Shown here: positions 1 to 8,421 of the stretch, piece by piece | How the letters are laid out: each line of letters starts with the position of its first letter | Numbering within the stretch: the first letter of the stretch is position 1 | Assembly (NCBI GenBank): GCA_016713665.1 | Contig: JADJOR010000006.1 | Span: forward strand, 62,001-126,000 | Length of the DNA: 64,000 nt | Direction of reading: 5' to 3' | DNA from: Deltaproteobacteria bacterium | GTDB taxonomy: Bacteria; Myxococcota_A; UBA9160; UBA4427 | Position numbers and translations under genes: made by a program | The notes under the pieces: generated by a model | What the model saw: the letters and a program-made list of their open reading frames with translations, nothing else | Database searches by the model: none | Told to the model about the DNA's origin: nothing

Positions 1-1738
1 GCGGGGCGAGCTTCGCCTGACCCGCGCGTGCGAGGGCCCATTGATGACCGACGAGGCCGATCCGCTCGAGGGGCGAGAGGCTCGTCTTCGCGGCGAGCAG
101 ATCCTGCCACTCGGACTCGCCGTGCCCCACCCGGAAGAAGCCCGCTTCGCCCGCATTGCCGTAGATCCAGGTCAGCCCGGCGCCCTGGCCGGGGGCCGTG
201 TCGCGGGCCTTCGAGAAGAGATGGCGCACCGCGCGGGCGTTGCCGTCGTCGCCGCGGCCGACCCGGCCGATCCAGGGAATCGGCCAGCGCACCGCAGCCC
301 CGCCGGCGCGGACTGGCCGCGCCCGGAAGCGCTCCTGCCGCAGGACGATCACGTCGCGATCGCCGTCGCTCCTGCGCTCGACGCGCACCAGCGGAAAGCC
401 CGTCTGCAGCGTCCACGGCGCCACGATCTTCTCGATCGGCTCGTCGCAGACCTCGGCCAGCGCGCTCCAGAGATCCGACGCGGTCGCGGCGCGCTCCCGA
501 TGGCGCCGCAGGTAGAGCTGCACACCCTCGCGGAAGCGCTCGCTGCCGAGATACTGCTCGAGCATGCGCAGGACCGACGCGCCCTTGGTGTAGGTGATGG
601 CGTCGAAGTTCTCGTGGGCCTCCTTCGCGTCGCGGACGGGCGGGGCGATCGGGTGGCTCGTCGCGAGGGCGTCCTGCTCGAGGGCCTCCTCGCGGCGGTG
701 GGCGAAGGATTGCCAGACGCGCCAATCGCCCTGCCAGCCGTCGAGGATCTCGTAGGCCATCCAGGTCGCGAAGGACTCGTTGAGCCAGAGGTCGTTCCAC
801 CAGGCCATCGTCACGAGATTCCCGAACCACATGTGGGCGAGCTCGTGGGCGATCGTCTCGGCCGAGCGGAAGAGCTCCGCGGGGCTCGCCTGCGCCGCGT
901 CGAGGAGCAGCACCGAGTCCCGGAAGAAGACCGCGCCCGCGTTCTCCATCGCGCCGAAGGCGAAGTCCGGGAGCGCCAGCAGGTCGAGCTTGGGATAGGG
1001 ATGCGGGATCTCGAACCAGCGCTCGAGGCGCTCGAGGCTCTCGGCGGCGGCCTCGCGGGCGAAGGAGGCGAGGATCTGGCGGCCGGGCAGCGTGTAGACA
1101 CGGATCGGCGTCGGGCCGACGTGGAGCGCCGGGCCGGCTTCGAAGGGACCGACGGCGAGGGCCACGAGATAGGCGGAGAGCGGCGGGGTCGGTTGGAAGT
1201 GGACCGTCTTGCGGCCCCGCTCGGCCTCTTCCTCGAACTCGATCGGCGCATTCGAGAGGACCGTCGCGTCCGCGGGCACCGTCGCCGAGATCCGGTAGCG
1301 CAGCTTGATCGCGGGCTCGTCGAAGGCGGGGAAGAAGCGCCGGGCGTCGGTCGGGCAGAGCTGGGTCGCGAGCCACGGGCTCGCGTCGTCCGCGCTCCGG
1401 TAGAGCCCGCGCAGATCCCGCCGCACGCGTCCGCGAAAGGCGAGCTCGAGGCGGATCGAGCCCGCCGCGAGCCTGCGCGCGAATCGCAGCCGCACCACCT
1501 CCCGATCGCGCTGCCACTCGACGCGGGCGCGGATCGCCTGGCCGTCGCTGCGCGCGACGGCCCGCGCGACGACGAGGTCGGCGGCGTGGAGCTCGAGGGC
1601 GTCGGTCGCCCGATCGAGCTGGAGCGCATAACGCACCTCGCCGCGAAAGTCCTTGCGGCGCGGATCGAGCTCGAAGCGCAGCTCGGCGGATTGAGGGCGG
1701 ACGGAAGGGGAGAGGCGATGCTTCGAGCGGCTCGGCAA
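1..1738 (-). CDS. M1 family zinc aminopeptidase, C-terminus beyond the window
   Basis: Zinc-dependent M1 (gluzincin) aminopeptidase that removes N-terminal residues from peptides. Read leftward, the frame shows the N-terminal beta-domain pattern of the family, the exopeptidase motif GAMEN at 941-955 and, about 30 codons later, the zinc motif HELAH followed by WFGNLVTMAWWNDLWLNE, whose Glu is the third zinc ligand. About 579 codons are visible and the rest of the protein (usually 850-900 residues) runs off the left edge. No ATG or GTG was found near the expected N-terminus. A TTG at 1736-1738 precedes the family-typical 'LPS...VRPQSAELRFEL', so it is my working start. Slightly more upstream sequence in the same open frame may also be coding. 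The gene lies 76 bp after the SanA-like gene on the same strand, so co-transcription is likely. The family call is secure; the start is not. Confidence 0.9.
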   Translation of the reverse strand, partial: MPSRSKHRLSPSVRPQSAELRFELDPRRKDFRGEVRYALQLDRATDALELHAADLVVARAVARSDGQAIRARVEWQRDREVVRLRFARRLAAGSIRLELAFRGRVRRDLRGLYRSADDASPWLATQLCPTDARRFFPAFDEPAIKLRYRISATVPADATVLSNAPIEFEEEAERGRKTVHFQPTPPLSAYLVALAVGPFEAGPALHVGPTPIRVYTLPGRQILASFAREAAAESLERLERWFEIPHPYPKLDLLALPDFAFGAMENAGAVFFRDSVLLLDAAQASPAELFRSAETIAHELAHMWFGNLVTMAWWNDLWLNESFATWMAYEILDGWQGDWRVWQSFAHRREEALEQDALATSHPIAPPVRDAKEAHENFDAITYTKGASVLRMLEQYLGSERFREGVQLYLRRHRERAATASDLWSALAEVCDEPIEKIVAPWTLQTGFPLVRVERRSDGDRDVIVLRQERFRARPVRAGGAAVRWPIPWIGRVGRGDDGNARAVRHLFSKARDTAPGQGAGLTWIYGNAGEAGFFRVGHGESEWQDLLAAKTSLSPLERIGLVGHQWALARAGQAKLAP

Positions 1739-1814
1739 ACGGACCTCCGCGGCGCGGGCCCGGGGAGCGGGCGGCGCCGTGTCCCGGGAGCTTCGCCGGA
1801 GCGGCCGACCGGCG

Positions 1815-2468
1815 TCAACCGCCGCGCGACGTTTGGAGGACGTCCCAGACCGCGCGCAGCTGACCGAGCCCCTCGCGGAGCTGGACCCGCCACCCCGGCT
1901 TCGGGCCGGGGGCCGGGAGGCCCCAGGCCTCGAGGGCGTGCGCGCGGGCGAGGAACAGCGTCCGGGGCAGGTGGAAGGGCTGGGTGACGAGCAGGATGCG
2001 CTCGCGTCGGTAGTGGGCTGCGAGATGGTCGATCGTGTCGATGGTGCGCAGGGCCGCCGGGTCGAAACGCAGGGCCGCAAGCGGGACCCGGGCGGCCTCG
2101 AGCAGGGCGATCAGGGCCTCGATCTCGTCGCCGTCCGCGCTGGCGCGTCCGCTGCAGAGGATGGGCACCGTCCGAAGCGCATGGTAGGCCGCGGCCGCCG
2201 CCTCGGCGCGGCCGGTCAAGTAGCGGCTGGCATGGCCACGGCGTGTACGCGGCGGACAGCCGAGGACGACGATCAAGCTCGGCCTCGCATCGCTCGGGAG
2301 CGTGGACAACGCCGTCATCGGGAGTCGCCGAGCCCGCGCGCGCCACTCGAGGAAGATCGCAAGGCTGGCGCCGAGGGCGAGGCCGAGCAGGGCGCAGCCG
2401 ATCAGGGCGCCGAGCATCCCGCCGAGGGTGAGCTCGAGCCCAGCCGTCGCTGCATCCATCACGCCCAC
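1815..2468 (-). CDS. SanA/YdcF-like (DUF218) membrane-anchored protein
   Basis: 217 residues. A hydrophobic segment at about residues 17-42 anchors the protein, followed by a DUF218-type domain: VVLGCPPRT near residue 68, a 'YHALRTVPILCSG' strand, an acidic 'DEIEALIALL' helix, then 'TIDTIDHLAAHYR' and 'LLVTQPFHLPRTLFLAR', which correspond to the SanA pattern with its RTLDS and TQ.FH..RA elements. SanA/YdcF proteins affect envelope barrier function in enterobacteria, but their biochemical activity is poorly defined, so no substrate is assigned. It lies directly upstream of the M1 peptidase gene on the same strand and ends in a convergent-free 76-bp gap. Confidence 0.75.
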   Translation of the reverse strand: MGVMDAATAGLELTLGGMLGALIGCALLGLALGASLAIFLEWRARARRLPMTALSTLPSDARPSLIVVLGCPPRTRRGHASRYLTGRAEAAAAAYHALRTVPILCSGRASADGDEIEALIALLEAARVPLAALRFDPAALRTIDTIDHLAAHYRRERILLVTQPFHLPRTLFLARAHALEAWGLPAPGPKPGWRVQLREGLGQLRAVWDVLQTSRGG

Positions 2469-2563
2469 CGTCCCGCCCCGATCGTCCCGTCGTCGCGAGG
2501 CCTGGGACGGAGCCTCGATCTCGTGTATCCGTTCGCCGACCCGAATCCCAGGAGCCCTCGACC

Positions 2564-2989
2564 ATGCCGAGCATCTTCACGCACATCATCGAGGGCCGGC
2601 TTCCGGGCCATTTCGTCTGGAAGGACGCGGTCTGCGTCGCCTTCCTCACGATCGCGCCGCTCAAGCCCGGGCATACCCTCGTCGTGCCGCGCCAGGAGGT
2701 CGAGGCCTGGACCGATCTCGAGCCCGACGCCCTGCAGCATCTGACGCGGGTCGCCCAGTCGATCGCGCGCGCCCTCGATCGCATCTACCGGCCCGAGAAG
2801 GTCGGCCTCACGATCCTCGGCCTCGAAGTGCCCCACGTCCATCTCCACGTCTCCTGCATCTGGAGCCCGAACGACCTCGATTTCGGCCGCGCCGATTCGA
2901 AGGCCTCCCAGGCGAGCCTCGCGGAGGCAGCGGGGAAGCTCCGCGCCGCGCTGCGCGAGCTCGGCCACCCCGAGGTCGCCGACGCCTGA
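2564..2989 (+). CDS. HIT family nucleotide hydrolase/transferase
   Basis: 141 residues, a complete single-domain HIT (histidine triad) protein. The N-terminal 'FTHIIEGRLPGHFVWKD' and 'APLKPGHTLVVPR' blocks are typical, and the catalytic triad reads H91-V-H93-L-H95 after 'LEVPHVHLHV'. HIT enzymes cleave phosphate-linked nucleotides such as ApnA or AMP-lysine adducts through a nucleotidylated histidine. The exact substrate cannot be read from the sequence. The gene is divergent from the SanA-like gene and convergent with the SDR gene (42-bp gap). It starts at the ATG just after 'GAGCCCTCGACC', with only a weak ribosome-binding site. Confidence 0.9.
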   Translation: MPSIFTHIIEGRLPGHFVWKDAVCVAFLTIAPLKPGHTLVVPRQEVEAWTDLEPDALQHLTRVAQSIARALDRIYRPEKVGLTILGLEVPHVHLHVSCIWSPNDLDFGRADSKASQASLAEAAGKLRAALRELGHPEVADA

Positions 2990-3031
2990 CCGGGCCGACG
3001 GTCTCCCGGCCGACGGCGGGACCGCGATCGC

Positions 3032-3847
3032 CTAGATCCCGAAGTGGTCGCGGATCAGCTTCAGGTTGAGGCCGTCCGAGAGCAGCCGCTTGCCGAGCCC
3101 GACGAGCCGCGCCTCGTTGCCGACCGCATAACGAAGGCGCGGCCGGCGCGACGTGAGCGCGTGCTCGACGGCGTCGGCCACGATCGACGGCTTGGGCGCC
3201 TTCGGCAGCGATTCGCGAATCGTCTTCTCGCAGCGCTCCCGCCGCTCGGCGTAGGGCGAGCCGGGCGCGGAGGCACCCCAGTCCATGACGTCGTTGAAGG
3301 CGGTGTCGATGTCGCCGGGCTCGATCAGGTGGACCGAGAGGCCGAAGGGATGGATCTCGTTGGCGAGCGAGAAGACCAGGGCCTCGATCGCGGCCTTGCT
3401 CGCCGAGTAGTGGGCCTGGAACGGGATCGGCGCCCGGCCGGCGAGGGAGCCCACGAACAGAATCCGCCCGGTGCCCCGCGCCCGCATGCGCGCGAGCACC
3501 GGTCGCACCACGCGCAAGACGCCGAACACGTTGGTCTCGAACTGGGCACGGGCGCGCTCGAGCTCGGTCTCCTCGACGGGGCCGAAGATCCCGAAGCCCG
3601 CGTTGCAGACGAGGCCGTCGAGATGCGGCGTGCGGGCGAAGACCGCGGCGAGGCCCGCTTCGACGGAGGCGTCGTCGCAGACGTCCATCTCGATCCATTC
3701 GATCGATCGCTCACCCGGACCGGGGACGCTCCGCGGCTTGCGGCTCGTTCCGAACACGCGCCAGCCCCGCTCGAGCATGCGGGTCGCCATCGCCGAGCCG
3801 AGGCCCGAGGAGGCACCGGTGATCAGGACGCAGGGGCGTTCGGCCAA
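3032..3847 (-). CDS. Short-chain dehydrogenase/reductase (SDR)
   Basis: Classical SDR of about 271 residues that uses NAD(P) to oxidise or reduce an alcohol/ketone. The dinucleotide motif TGASSGLG is at residues 10-17, the NAG motif in 'LDGLVCNAGFG', and the active-site pair Y147-K151 in 'HYSASKAA'. The open frame extends to 4012, but a TTG at 3845-3847 sits 3 bases after a strong AAGGAGGAG ribosome-binding site and gives the normal SDR N-terminus, so I use it. The gene follows the Tam41-like gene by 26 bp on the same strand, and a link to lipid metabolism is suggested only by that context. The substrate is unknown. Confidence 0.85.
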   Translation of the reverse strand: MAERPCVLITGASSGLGSAMATRMLERGWRVFGTSRKPRSVPGPGERSIEWIEMDVCDDASVEAGLAAVFARTPHLDGLVCNAGFGIFGPVEETELERARAQFETNVFGVLRVVRPVLARMRARGTGRILFVGSLAGRAPIPFQAHYSASKAAIEALVFSLANEIHPFGLSVHLIEPGDIDTAFNDVMDWGASAPGSPYAERRERCEKTIRESLPKAPKPSIVADAVEHALTSRRPRLRYAVGNEARLVGLGKRLLSDGLNLKLIRDHFGI

Positions 3848-3873
3848 GAGCTCCTCCTTCCGACGGCGCCCGC

Positions 3874-4845
3874 CTAACGCAGGTTCCGGCGCAGGATCTG
3901 CTTCAGGATGATCGGCCAGCCGAAGACGAACGGATGGCGGCGCTGGCGCTCGGTCAGCTCGAGCTTCCGGCCGGTGTGCCGCTCGAGCTTCCAGAGCACG
4001 TACGGTACCCAATCACCGAAGGTGTAGGCCGTCTTGAAGAGGCGCAGCAGGCCGAGGGTGCGGCCGAGCAGGCGCATGGCCTGCCAGCGCAGGCGGCCGG
4101 CGAAGACCGGCCAGGCCGCGATCTCGACGGCGACGGAGCGTGGGTACTCGGTGATCCCGCGGACCCGCCCGGTCCGGGCGAGCTCGCGCAGCGAGCGGAT
4201 GCCGACGTCGTCGTAGCGCTCGGGATTCGCGAGGTAGTGGCCGCGGATCGTCTCGTCGGCCTCGGGGCGCCGTTCGCTGTCGTAGCTCCGGCGGAAGGCG
4301 TCGTGCCAGAACGCGGCGAGCGAGAAGCGCATCAGGCCCCCGCGCCGCGGGAGCAGGAAGAGCAGGCGACCGACCATCACGACGATCGAATGGGCGACGC
4401 GCTCGACGAAGAAGCGCCGGGCGGCGTCGTCGCGGCAGGCGATCAGTCGGGCGGGCTGGGCGAAGCGGGCGAAGACGTAGGGATGGAGGGCGCGGAAGGA
4501 GGTGCCCCGGTCGAAGGCGCGGCGGCTGATGACGCCGTATTTGGTCCGGAGCGTACGACCCTCGAAGTCGCGCTCGAGATAGAAGACGTTCGGCGGGGCG
4601 ACGGGATTGATCCAGGCGAGCAGCGGATTTCGGTAGGCGCTCCCGTAGTCGTCGACGACGAGCCAGAAGTCGAGCACGCCCTCGTCGGTCGTCTGGCGCA
4701 GGCAGGAGCCGTAGAAGAGGACGCCGAGGACGGTCCGCCCGTGGCGGGCCGCGAGCTCGTTCGCGAGCCAGGCCACGGCCGGCCGGACGGGCAGGGCGAG
4801 CTCGGCGGCGACGATCCCTTCGAGGGCTTCCTGCTCTTCGCTCAC
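3874..4845 (-). CDS. Tam41-like nucleotidyltransferase (candidate CDP-diacylglycerol synthase)
   Basis: About 323 residues. The start is a GTG at 4843-4845 that overlaps the stop of the upstream kinase gene as GTGA, so translation is probably coupled; the open frame beyond it is shadow. Residues 40-66 read 'LGVLFYGSCLRQ' then 'GVLDFWLVVDD', a nucleotidyltransferase-fold signature (YGS, then D59). They are followed by 'NPVAPPNVFYLE', 'LRTKYGVISRRAFDRG' and 'FARFAQP', which resembles the Tam41/Mmp37 family. Mitochondrial Tam41 makes CDP-diacylglycerol from phosphatidic acid and CTP. The neighbouring DAG-kinase-like gene could supply phosphatidic acid, so the same reaction is plausible here. The family assignment is from remembered motifs and the reaction is inference. 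An alternative is a generic nucleotidyltransferase of unknown substrate. Confidence 0.7.
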   Translation of the reverse strand: MSEEQEALEGIVAAELALPVRPAVAWLANELAARHGRTVLGVLFYGSCLRQTTDEGVLDFWLVVDDYGSAYRNPLLAWINPVAPPNVFYLERDFEGRTLRTKYGVISRRAFDRGTSFRALHPYVFARFAQPARLIACRDDAARRFFVERVAHSIVVMVGRLLFLLPRRGGLMRFSLAAFWHDAFRRSYDSERRPEADETIRGHYLANPERYDDVGIRSLRELARTGRVRGITEYPRSVAVEIAAWPVFAGRLRWQAMRLLGRTLGLLRLFKTAYTFGDWVPYVLWKLERHTGRKLELTERQRRHPFVFGWPIILKQILRRNLR

Positions 4846-5867
4846 GCCCGGACGAAGTGGACGACGCGGTCGGCCGAGAGGGCCACGCTGCGGTCCGGAT
4901 CGGGCTGCCAGAGCTCGCCGTCGACGGTGAAGCCGCAGCTCATGCGGAGCTCGGCGTGCTCGACGTTGCGGCTTGTGTAGCCCGTCTCGGGGGTCACCCA
5001 GCTCGCCGGACGTCCCCGCAGCATGCCGATCGCGGCCTTGCCGATCTTCTCGCACGGCGCGGCGATGGCGGTGAAGCGCACGCCGCCCGGGCCCTTGCCC
5101 CAGAAGGGCCGCATGCGGGCGAACAGGCGCGAGAGGGTCGAGGCAATCACGAGGTGGTACTCGCCCTGATGGACCTCTTCGCCGTCGAGCAGGATCTGGA
5201 GCTTGTCGGGCTCGAGGATGCCCGACTGATCGCCGGTGATGAGGCGGCCGAGCAGGCCCGCGGTCACGAGGGTCGCGCCGGGCACGCCCTCGACGATGCT
5301 CTTCTGGTCGTCCTGGTCGAAGAGGCGGTGGTTCAGCTCGATCGCGCGCTTGATCAGGCCCGCGCCGAAGAACATGCCGTACTGGACGCCGCGCTCGGGG
5401 CCGAAGCCGTAGGCGACCCGCAGGACACGCCGCGGCTCGACCCGCTCCGCGATGCGACCCGCCCGGGCGGAGGCCAGCATCGCCGCGAGGCCGCGCAGCG
5501 GATTGCGGTCCGCGCCGAGGTCCATGGCGCTCATGTTGGTCCGGCCCGCGCGCAGCGGCGCGATCAGCGGCAGCCGCTCGCCAAAGGGATTGCTCGCGAG
5601 GATCTCGGTCAGGATCGACTGGAGCGTCCCGTCTCCACCGTTCACGACCAGCAGGTCGACGTCCTTCGCGGCGAGCTCGGCGAGCGCGTCCGGGATGACA
5701 CCGGCGTTCTGGGTTTCGACGTGGAGGACGTCCGGATGGCTTCGCAGGAAGCCCAGCATGCGACCGACCTGCTCCTGGCTCTTGCCGGCGCGCAGGTTGT
5801 TGACGACACCGATTCGCAAATGGGTCCCCATCGTGAGGGAAGCTCGGGACTCGACCGGTCCTCGCAT
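4842..5867 (-). CDS. Diacylglycerol kinase family lipid kinase
   Basis: 341 residues with the diacylglycerol-kinase catalytic domain (DAGK_cat): 'RIGVVNNLRAGKS' near residue 18 and the ATP-binding motif NGGDGTLQ at residues 76-83, followed by 'PLIAPLRAGRTNMSAMDLG', the equivalent of the usual G-T-x-N-D segment. The C-terminal half carries the beta-rich DAGK accessory domain ('GVQYGMFFGAGLIKRAIE'). Expected activity is ATP-dependent phosphorylation of a lipid such as diacylglycerol. The ATG at 5867 follows a good GGGAGAGG site, whereas the second ATG at 5831 lacks one. The gene overlaps the Tam41-like gene by 4 bp and follows the lipocalin-like gene by 38 bp, giving a probable four-gene transcript. 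Confidence 0.85.
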   Translation of the reverse strand: MRGPVESRASLTMGTHLRIGVVNNLRAGKSQEQVGRMLGFLRSHPDVLHVETQNAGVIPDALAELAAKDVDLLVVNGGDGTLQSILTEILASNPFGERLPLIAPLRAGRTNMSAMDLGADRNPLRGLAAMLASARAGRIAERVEPRRVLRVAYGFGPERGVQYGMFFGAGLIKRAIELNHRLFDQDDQKSIVEGVPGATLVTAGLLGRLITGDQSGILEPDKLQILLDGEEVHQGEYHLVIASTLSRLFARMRPFWGKGPGGVRFTAIAAPCEKIGKAAIGMLRGRPASWVTPETGYTSRNVEHAELRMSCGFTVDGELWQPDPDRSVALSADRVVHFVRA

Positions 5868-5905
5868 CGACCTCTCCCTGAGCGGGAAGCGGTCTTCGCA
5901 GGACG

Positions 5906-7078
5906 CTAACGGCGATCGATCGGATTCATGAATGTGATGGATGCCACACCCGTCACGCTCAGCTCCGCAGTCTCGTCTTCGCTCTCCCGTTCTGACTTGG
6001 ACAGTGAGTTGGAAACACGCTCAGTCGTGCTGGCGGGGGGGGACGGGTTTTCCAGCGCGCGGCCGATGCTAACCGCGATCCGAGTGTCCGCCCAGACCTC
6101 CTGGGGTTGGGAAGACCTTCGGATGAACCAGCGAAAGGGCTGAGGGATCACCTCGAGCGGATCGAAGCGCAGCCATTCGTTGCTGAGGCGGATCTCCCCC
6201 GAATTGGCGGTGCCCGTCAGGTCGAATCGATCCGGAACCGGAAATCCCTGCCCGGCCTGACCCGAGAGCAGGCGCGAGCCGTCCTTCCAGCGCGCGGGGA
6301 AGCGGCTGCGCGCTTCCGTTCGGCCCGGGACGGGTCGGGCCAGGACCTGCCAGCCGCCGCTGAAGGCGCCGTCGCCTGTGACCTGGAGTCCATAAAAAAC
6401 GGTGTTCCCCGAGCGCCCGAAGACGTCGACCCGTCGGTCCAGGAGGGCCGCTTCGTCGTCGGGCGTCCAGGTATGGACGAGCCAGGTCCGGCCCTTCACC
6501 GGGAGCGGAGCGGTCATCCAGGGCGCCTTCAACGTGCCCTGGGTCACCGCCCCGACGGCCAGCACCTCGACGAAGTACCGGCTCGGCAGCTGGCTCGCGG
6601 GCACCCGGCCGGAGAGCACCGAGGGCGCCAGGTCGAAGTCGAGCCGGATCTCGATGTCCTCCTTCGTGATCTTGAGCGCACCCTTCGGACGGTGGAGGTC
6701 GAGATGGCTCGCGGCGATGTCGAGGAAGAGCCGGTCGGCGGAGAGGGTCCAGGCGTTGCGTCGGCGGCCGTTGACGTAGCGGTAGGGCGGTCGTCCGCGC
6801 TCCATCAGGTGGCCGACGGCGACGGCGCTGTGGTCGCCGGGGCCGCTGTTCGTGATCAGGAAGCGCTGGGTGATGCGGTGGCCCGAGTCGAGCTCGACGT
6901 AGAGCGTCCAGTATTCGCTCGCCTGGTCGCCGGCGACGAGGCGCGCGCTCGGATCCAGGGGCGCGCTCGTCTGCGCCGGCGCGTTGGATGCGGCCGAAAC
7001 GAGCAGCGCGGCGACGATTGCGTACAGCGCCGCGCGCCTGCGCGGCCGCCCGGCTGCTGGTCCGGTTCGACTGGTCAA
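5906..7078 (-). CDS. Secreted lipocalin-like (AttH/CrtC-type) protein, function unknown
   Basis: 390 residues with a twin-arginine-poor Sec signal peptide ('AIVAALLVSAASNAPAQ', cleavage near residue 36). The mature part starts with a beta-rich segment, 'YWTLYVELDSGHRITQRFLITNSGPGDHS', 'YVNGRRRNAWTLS', 'LDIAASHLDLHRP'. It is organised like the two-lipocalin AttH/CrtC group that binds or converts hydrophobic molecules. No catalytic motif is evident, and the C-terminus turns into a Ser/Glu-rich tail. It heads the probable lipid operon with the DAG-kinase-like, Tam41-like and SDR genes. The family call is tentative; a periplasmic lipid-binding role is inference. Confidence 0.55.
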   Translation of the reverse strand: MTSRTGPAAGRPRRRAALYAIVAALLVSAASNAPAQTSAPLDPSARLVAGDQASEYWTLYVELDSGHRITQRFLITNSGPGDHSAVAVGHLMERGRPPYRYVNGRRRNAWTLSADRLFLDIAASHLDLHRPKGALKITKEDIEIRLDFDLAPSVLSGRVPASQLPSRYFVEVLAVGAVTQGTLKAPWMTAPLPVKGRTWLVHTWTPDDEAALLDRRVDVFGRSGNTVFYGLQVTGDGAFSGGWQVLARPVPGRTEARSRFPARWKDGSRLLSGQAGQGFPVPDRFDLTGTANSGEIRLSNEWLRFDPLEVIPQPFRWFIRRSSQPQEVWADTRIAVSIGRALENPSPPASTTERVSNSLSKSERESEDETAELSVTGVASITFMNPIDRR

Positions 7079-7253
7079 CGTCGCGTCCCCCTCCGGTCGT
7101 CGCGCGCGCCCGCAAGGCGCGGCTTTCGAGCGGCCGCGTTCGAGGCTATCACACGGCCCGAAGCGAGCCGTCGTCGCCGGGCGCAGAGAGAGTCCTGCGG
7201 GCCGCCCCCGGTTCCCTCCCGGCGCGGCGGAAGCGCAACGTGCGGCGCCTCTG

Positions 7254-7291
7254 CCGGGGCGTCGGGCCGGGGCGTGGGCCGGGGCGTCGGG
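7254..7291. repeat. Short GC-rich tandem repeat upstream of the phosphoesterase gene
   Basis: Three tandem units of 13, 12 and 13 bp (CCGGGGCGTCGGG, with one C missing in the middle copy) lie in the divergent gap 7079-7317, just upstream of the metallophosphoesterase start. No palindromic operator is apparent, and they may be simple slippage products. Confidence 0.6.
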
Positions 7292-7317
7292 CCGGAAGAG
7301 CCGAGGAGCAGCCGATC

Positions 7318-8364
7318 GTGCGCGCGGTGATCCGATTCGCCCACCTCTCCGACTGGCACGCCACGACCCTCGTCGGCGCCGGTCGGGCGGCGTTCCGGGG
7401 CAAGCGCCTGTCCGGCTACGCCTCCTGGGCCTGGAGTCGCCGCCATCATCATGACCCCGCGATCCTCGAGGCCGCGCTCCGCGACGTCCGTGCCCAGGCC
7501 GTCGACCGCGTCCTCGTGACCGGCGATCTGACCCACATCTCGCTGCCCGCCGAGTTCGACGTCGCCCGCGGCCAGCTGGAGCGCCTGGGGACGCCGGAGC
7601 AGGTCTTCCTGATCCCGGGCAACCACGATTGTTATGTGCCGGTCGCGCCGGAGCAGGGCTGGGATCGCTGGGCCGGCTATCTGCGCGGGCTCGAGCCCCG
7701 CGCGCTCGAGGGCGCCCTCGCGTCGGCGACCGCGAGCGGGACCGGTAGGGCGAGCGGTCGTGCCGTCGGGGCCGCGACGGCGTCGGAGCAGGTCGCGGCG
7801 CTGCACTCGGCGCTCACCGCGCCGCCCGGCGTCGGACGCGCCCCGCGCCACGAGGACTATCCGACGCTCCGACTCCATGGCCGCGCGGCGCTGATCGGTC
7901 TCTGCTCGTCGATCCCGACGCCGATCTTCCGGGCGGGCGGCCTGCTCGGTCCCGTCCAGCTCGCGCGCCTGCGTTCGCTCCTCGTCGGACTCGGCGCGCG
8001 CGGATTCTTTCGGATCCTGATGATCCACCATCCCGTCCATCCCCACGGCGAGCCCGCGCGCCGCGCGCTCTGGGACGGCCAGGCGCTGCGCGACCTGCTG
8101 GCCGAGGTCGGCGCCGAGCTCGTCCTGCACGGCCACAAGCACCGCCGTCGGGTCCACCTGCTCGACGGCCCCGGACGCGCCATTCCCGCGATCGGCGTCC
8201 CCTCGAGCTCCGAAGTCGGGAGCCGTCCCGATCGGCCGGCGCAGTACCACGTCTTCACGGTCCGGGAGGCCGACGACGCCGACGGCTTCGCCCTCGAGGC
8301 GCAGGTGCGCGGCTACGACGCGGCGGCCGGCGGATTCTTGGCGTTGCCCGATCGGCTGCTCTGA
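7318..8364 (+). CDS. Calcineurin-like metallophosphoesterase
   Basis: About 348 residues. All metal-binding blocks of the calcineurin-like family are present in order: D12-W-H14 in 'AHLSDWHAT', 'VLVTGDLTH' (D70), GNHD at 101-104, 'MIHHPVHP' and 'LVLHGHKHRR'. The group hydrolyses phosphomonoesters or diesters with a two-metal centre, and the closest general type is the cAMP-phosphodiesterase/UDP-sugar hydrolase-like cytosolic enzymes. The substrate cannot be assigned. The frame is open from 6988, but upstream sequence lacks protein character. The GTG at 7318, about 10 bases after GAGGAG, gives the standard N-terminus. The gene is convergent with the NTP-transferase gene. Confidence 0.9.
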   Translation: MRAVIRFAHLSDWHATTLVGAGRAAFRGKRLSGYASWAWSRRHHHDPAILEAALRDVRAQAVDRVLVTGDLTHISLPAEFDVARGQLERLGTPEQVFLIPGNHDCYVPVAPEQGWDRWAGYLRGLEPRALEGALASATASGTGRASGRAVGAATASEQVAALHSALTAPPGVGRAPRHEDYPTLRLHGRAALIGLCSSIPTPIFRAGGLLGPVQLARLRSLLVGLGARGFFRILMIHHPVHPHGEPARRALWDGQALRDLLAEVGAELVLHGHKHRRRVHLLDGPGRAIPAIGVPSSSEVGSRPDRPAQYHVFTVREADDADGFALEAQVRGYDAAAGGFLALPDRLL

Positions 8365-8421
8365 GCGCTTGCGCGCCGTCGCGCGGACCCGCGTGCGCCG
8401 ACTGCGTCGGGTCGGATCGAC

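Noticed and set aside
41..1987. A 648-codon plus-strand frame over the M1 peptidase
   Set aside because: Antisense shadow; the minus-strand frame holds GAMEN and HELAH motifs.
3848..4012. Longer N-terminus for the SDR gene
   Set aside because: The extension is Arg/Pro-rich and overlaps the 3' end of the Tam41-like gene, whereas the TTG start has a perfect ribosome-binding site.
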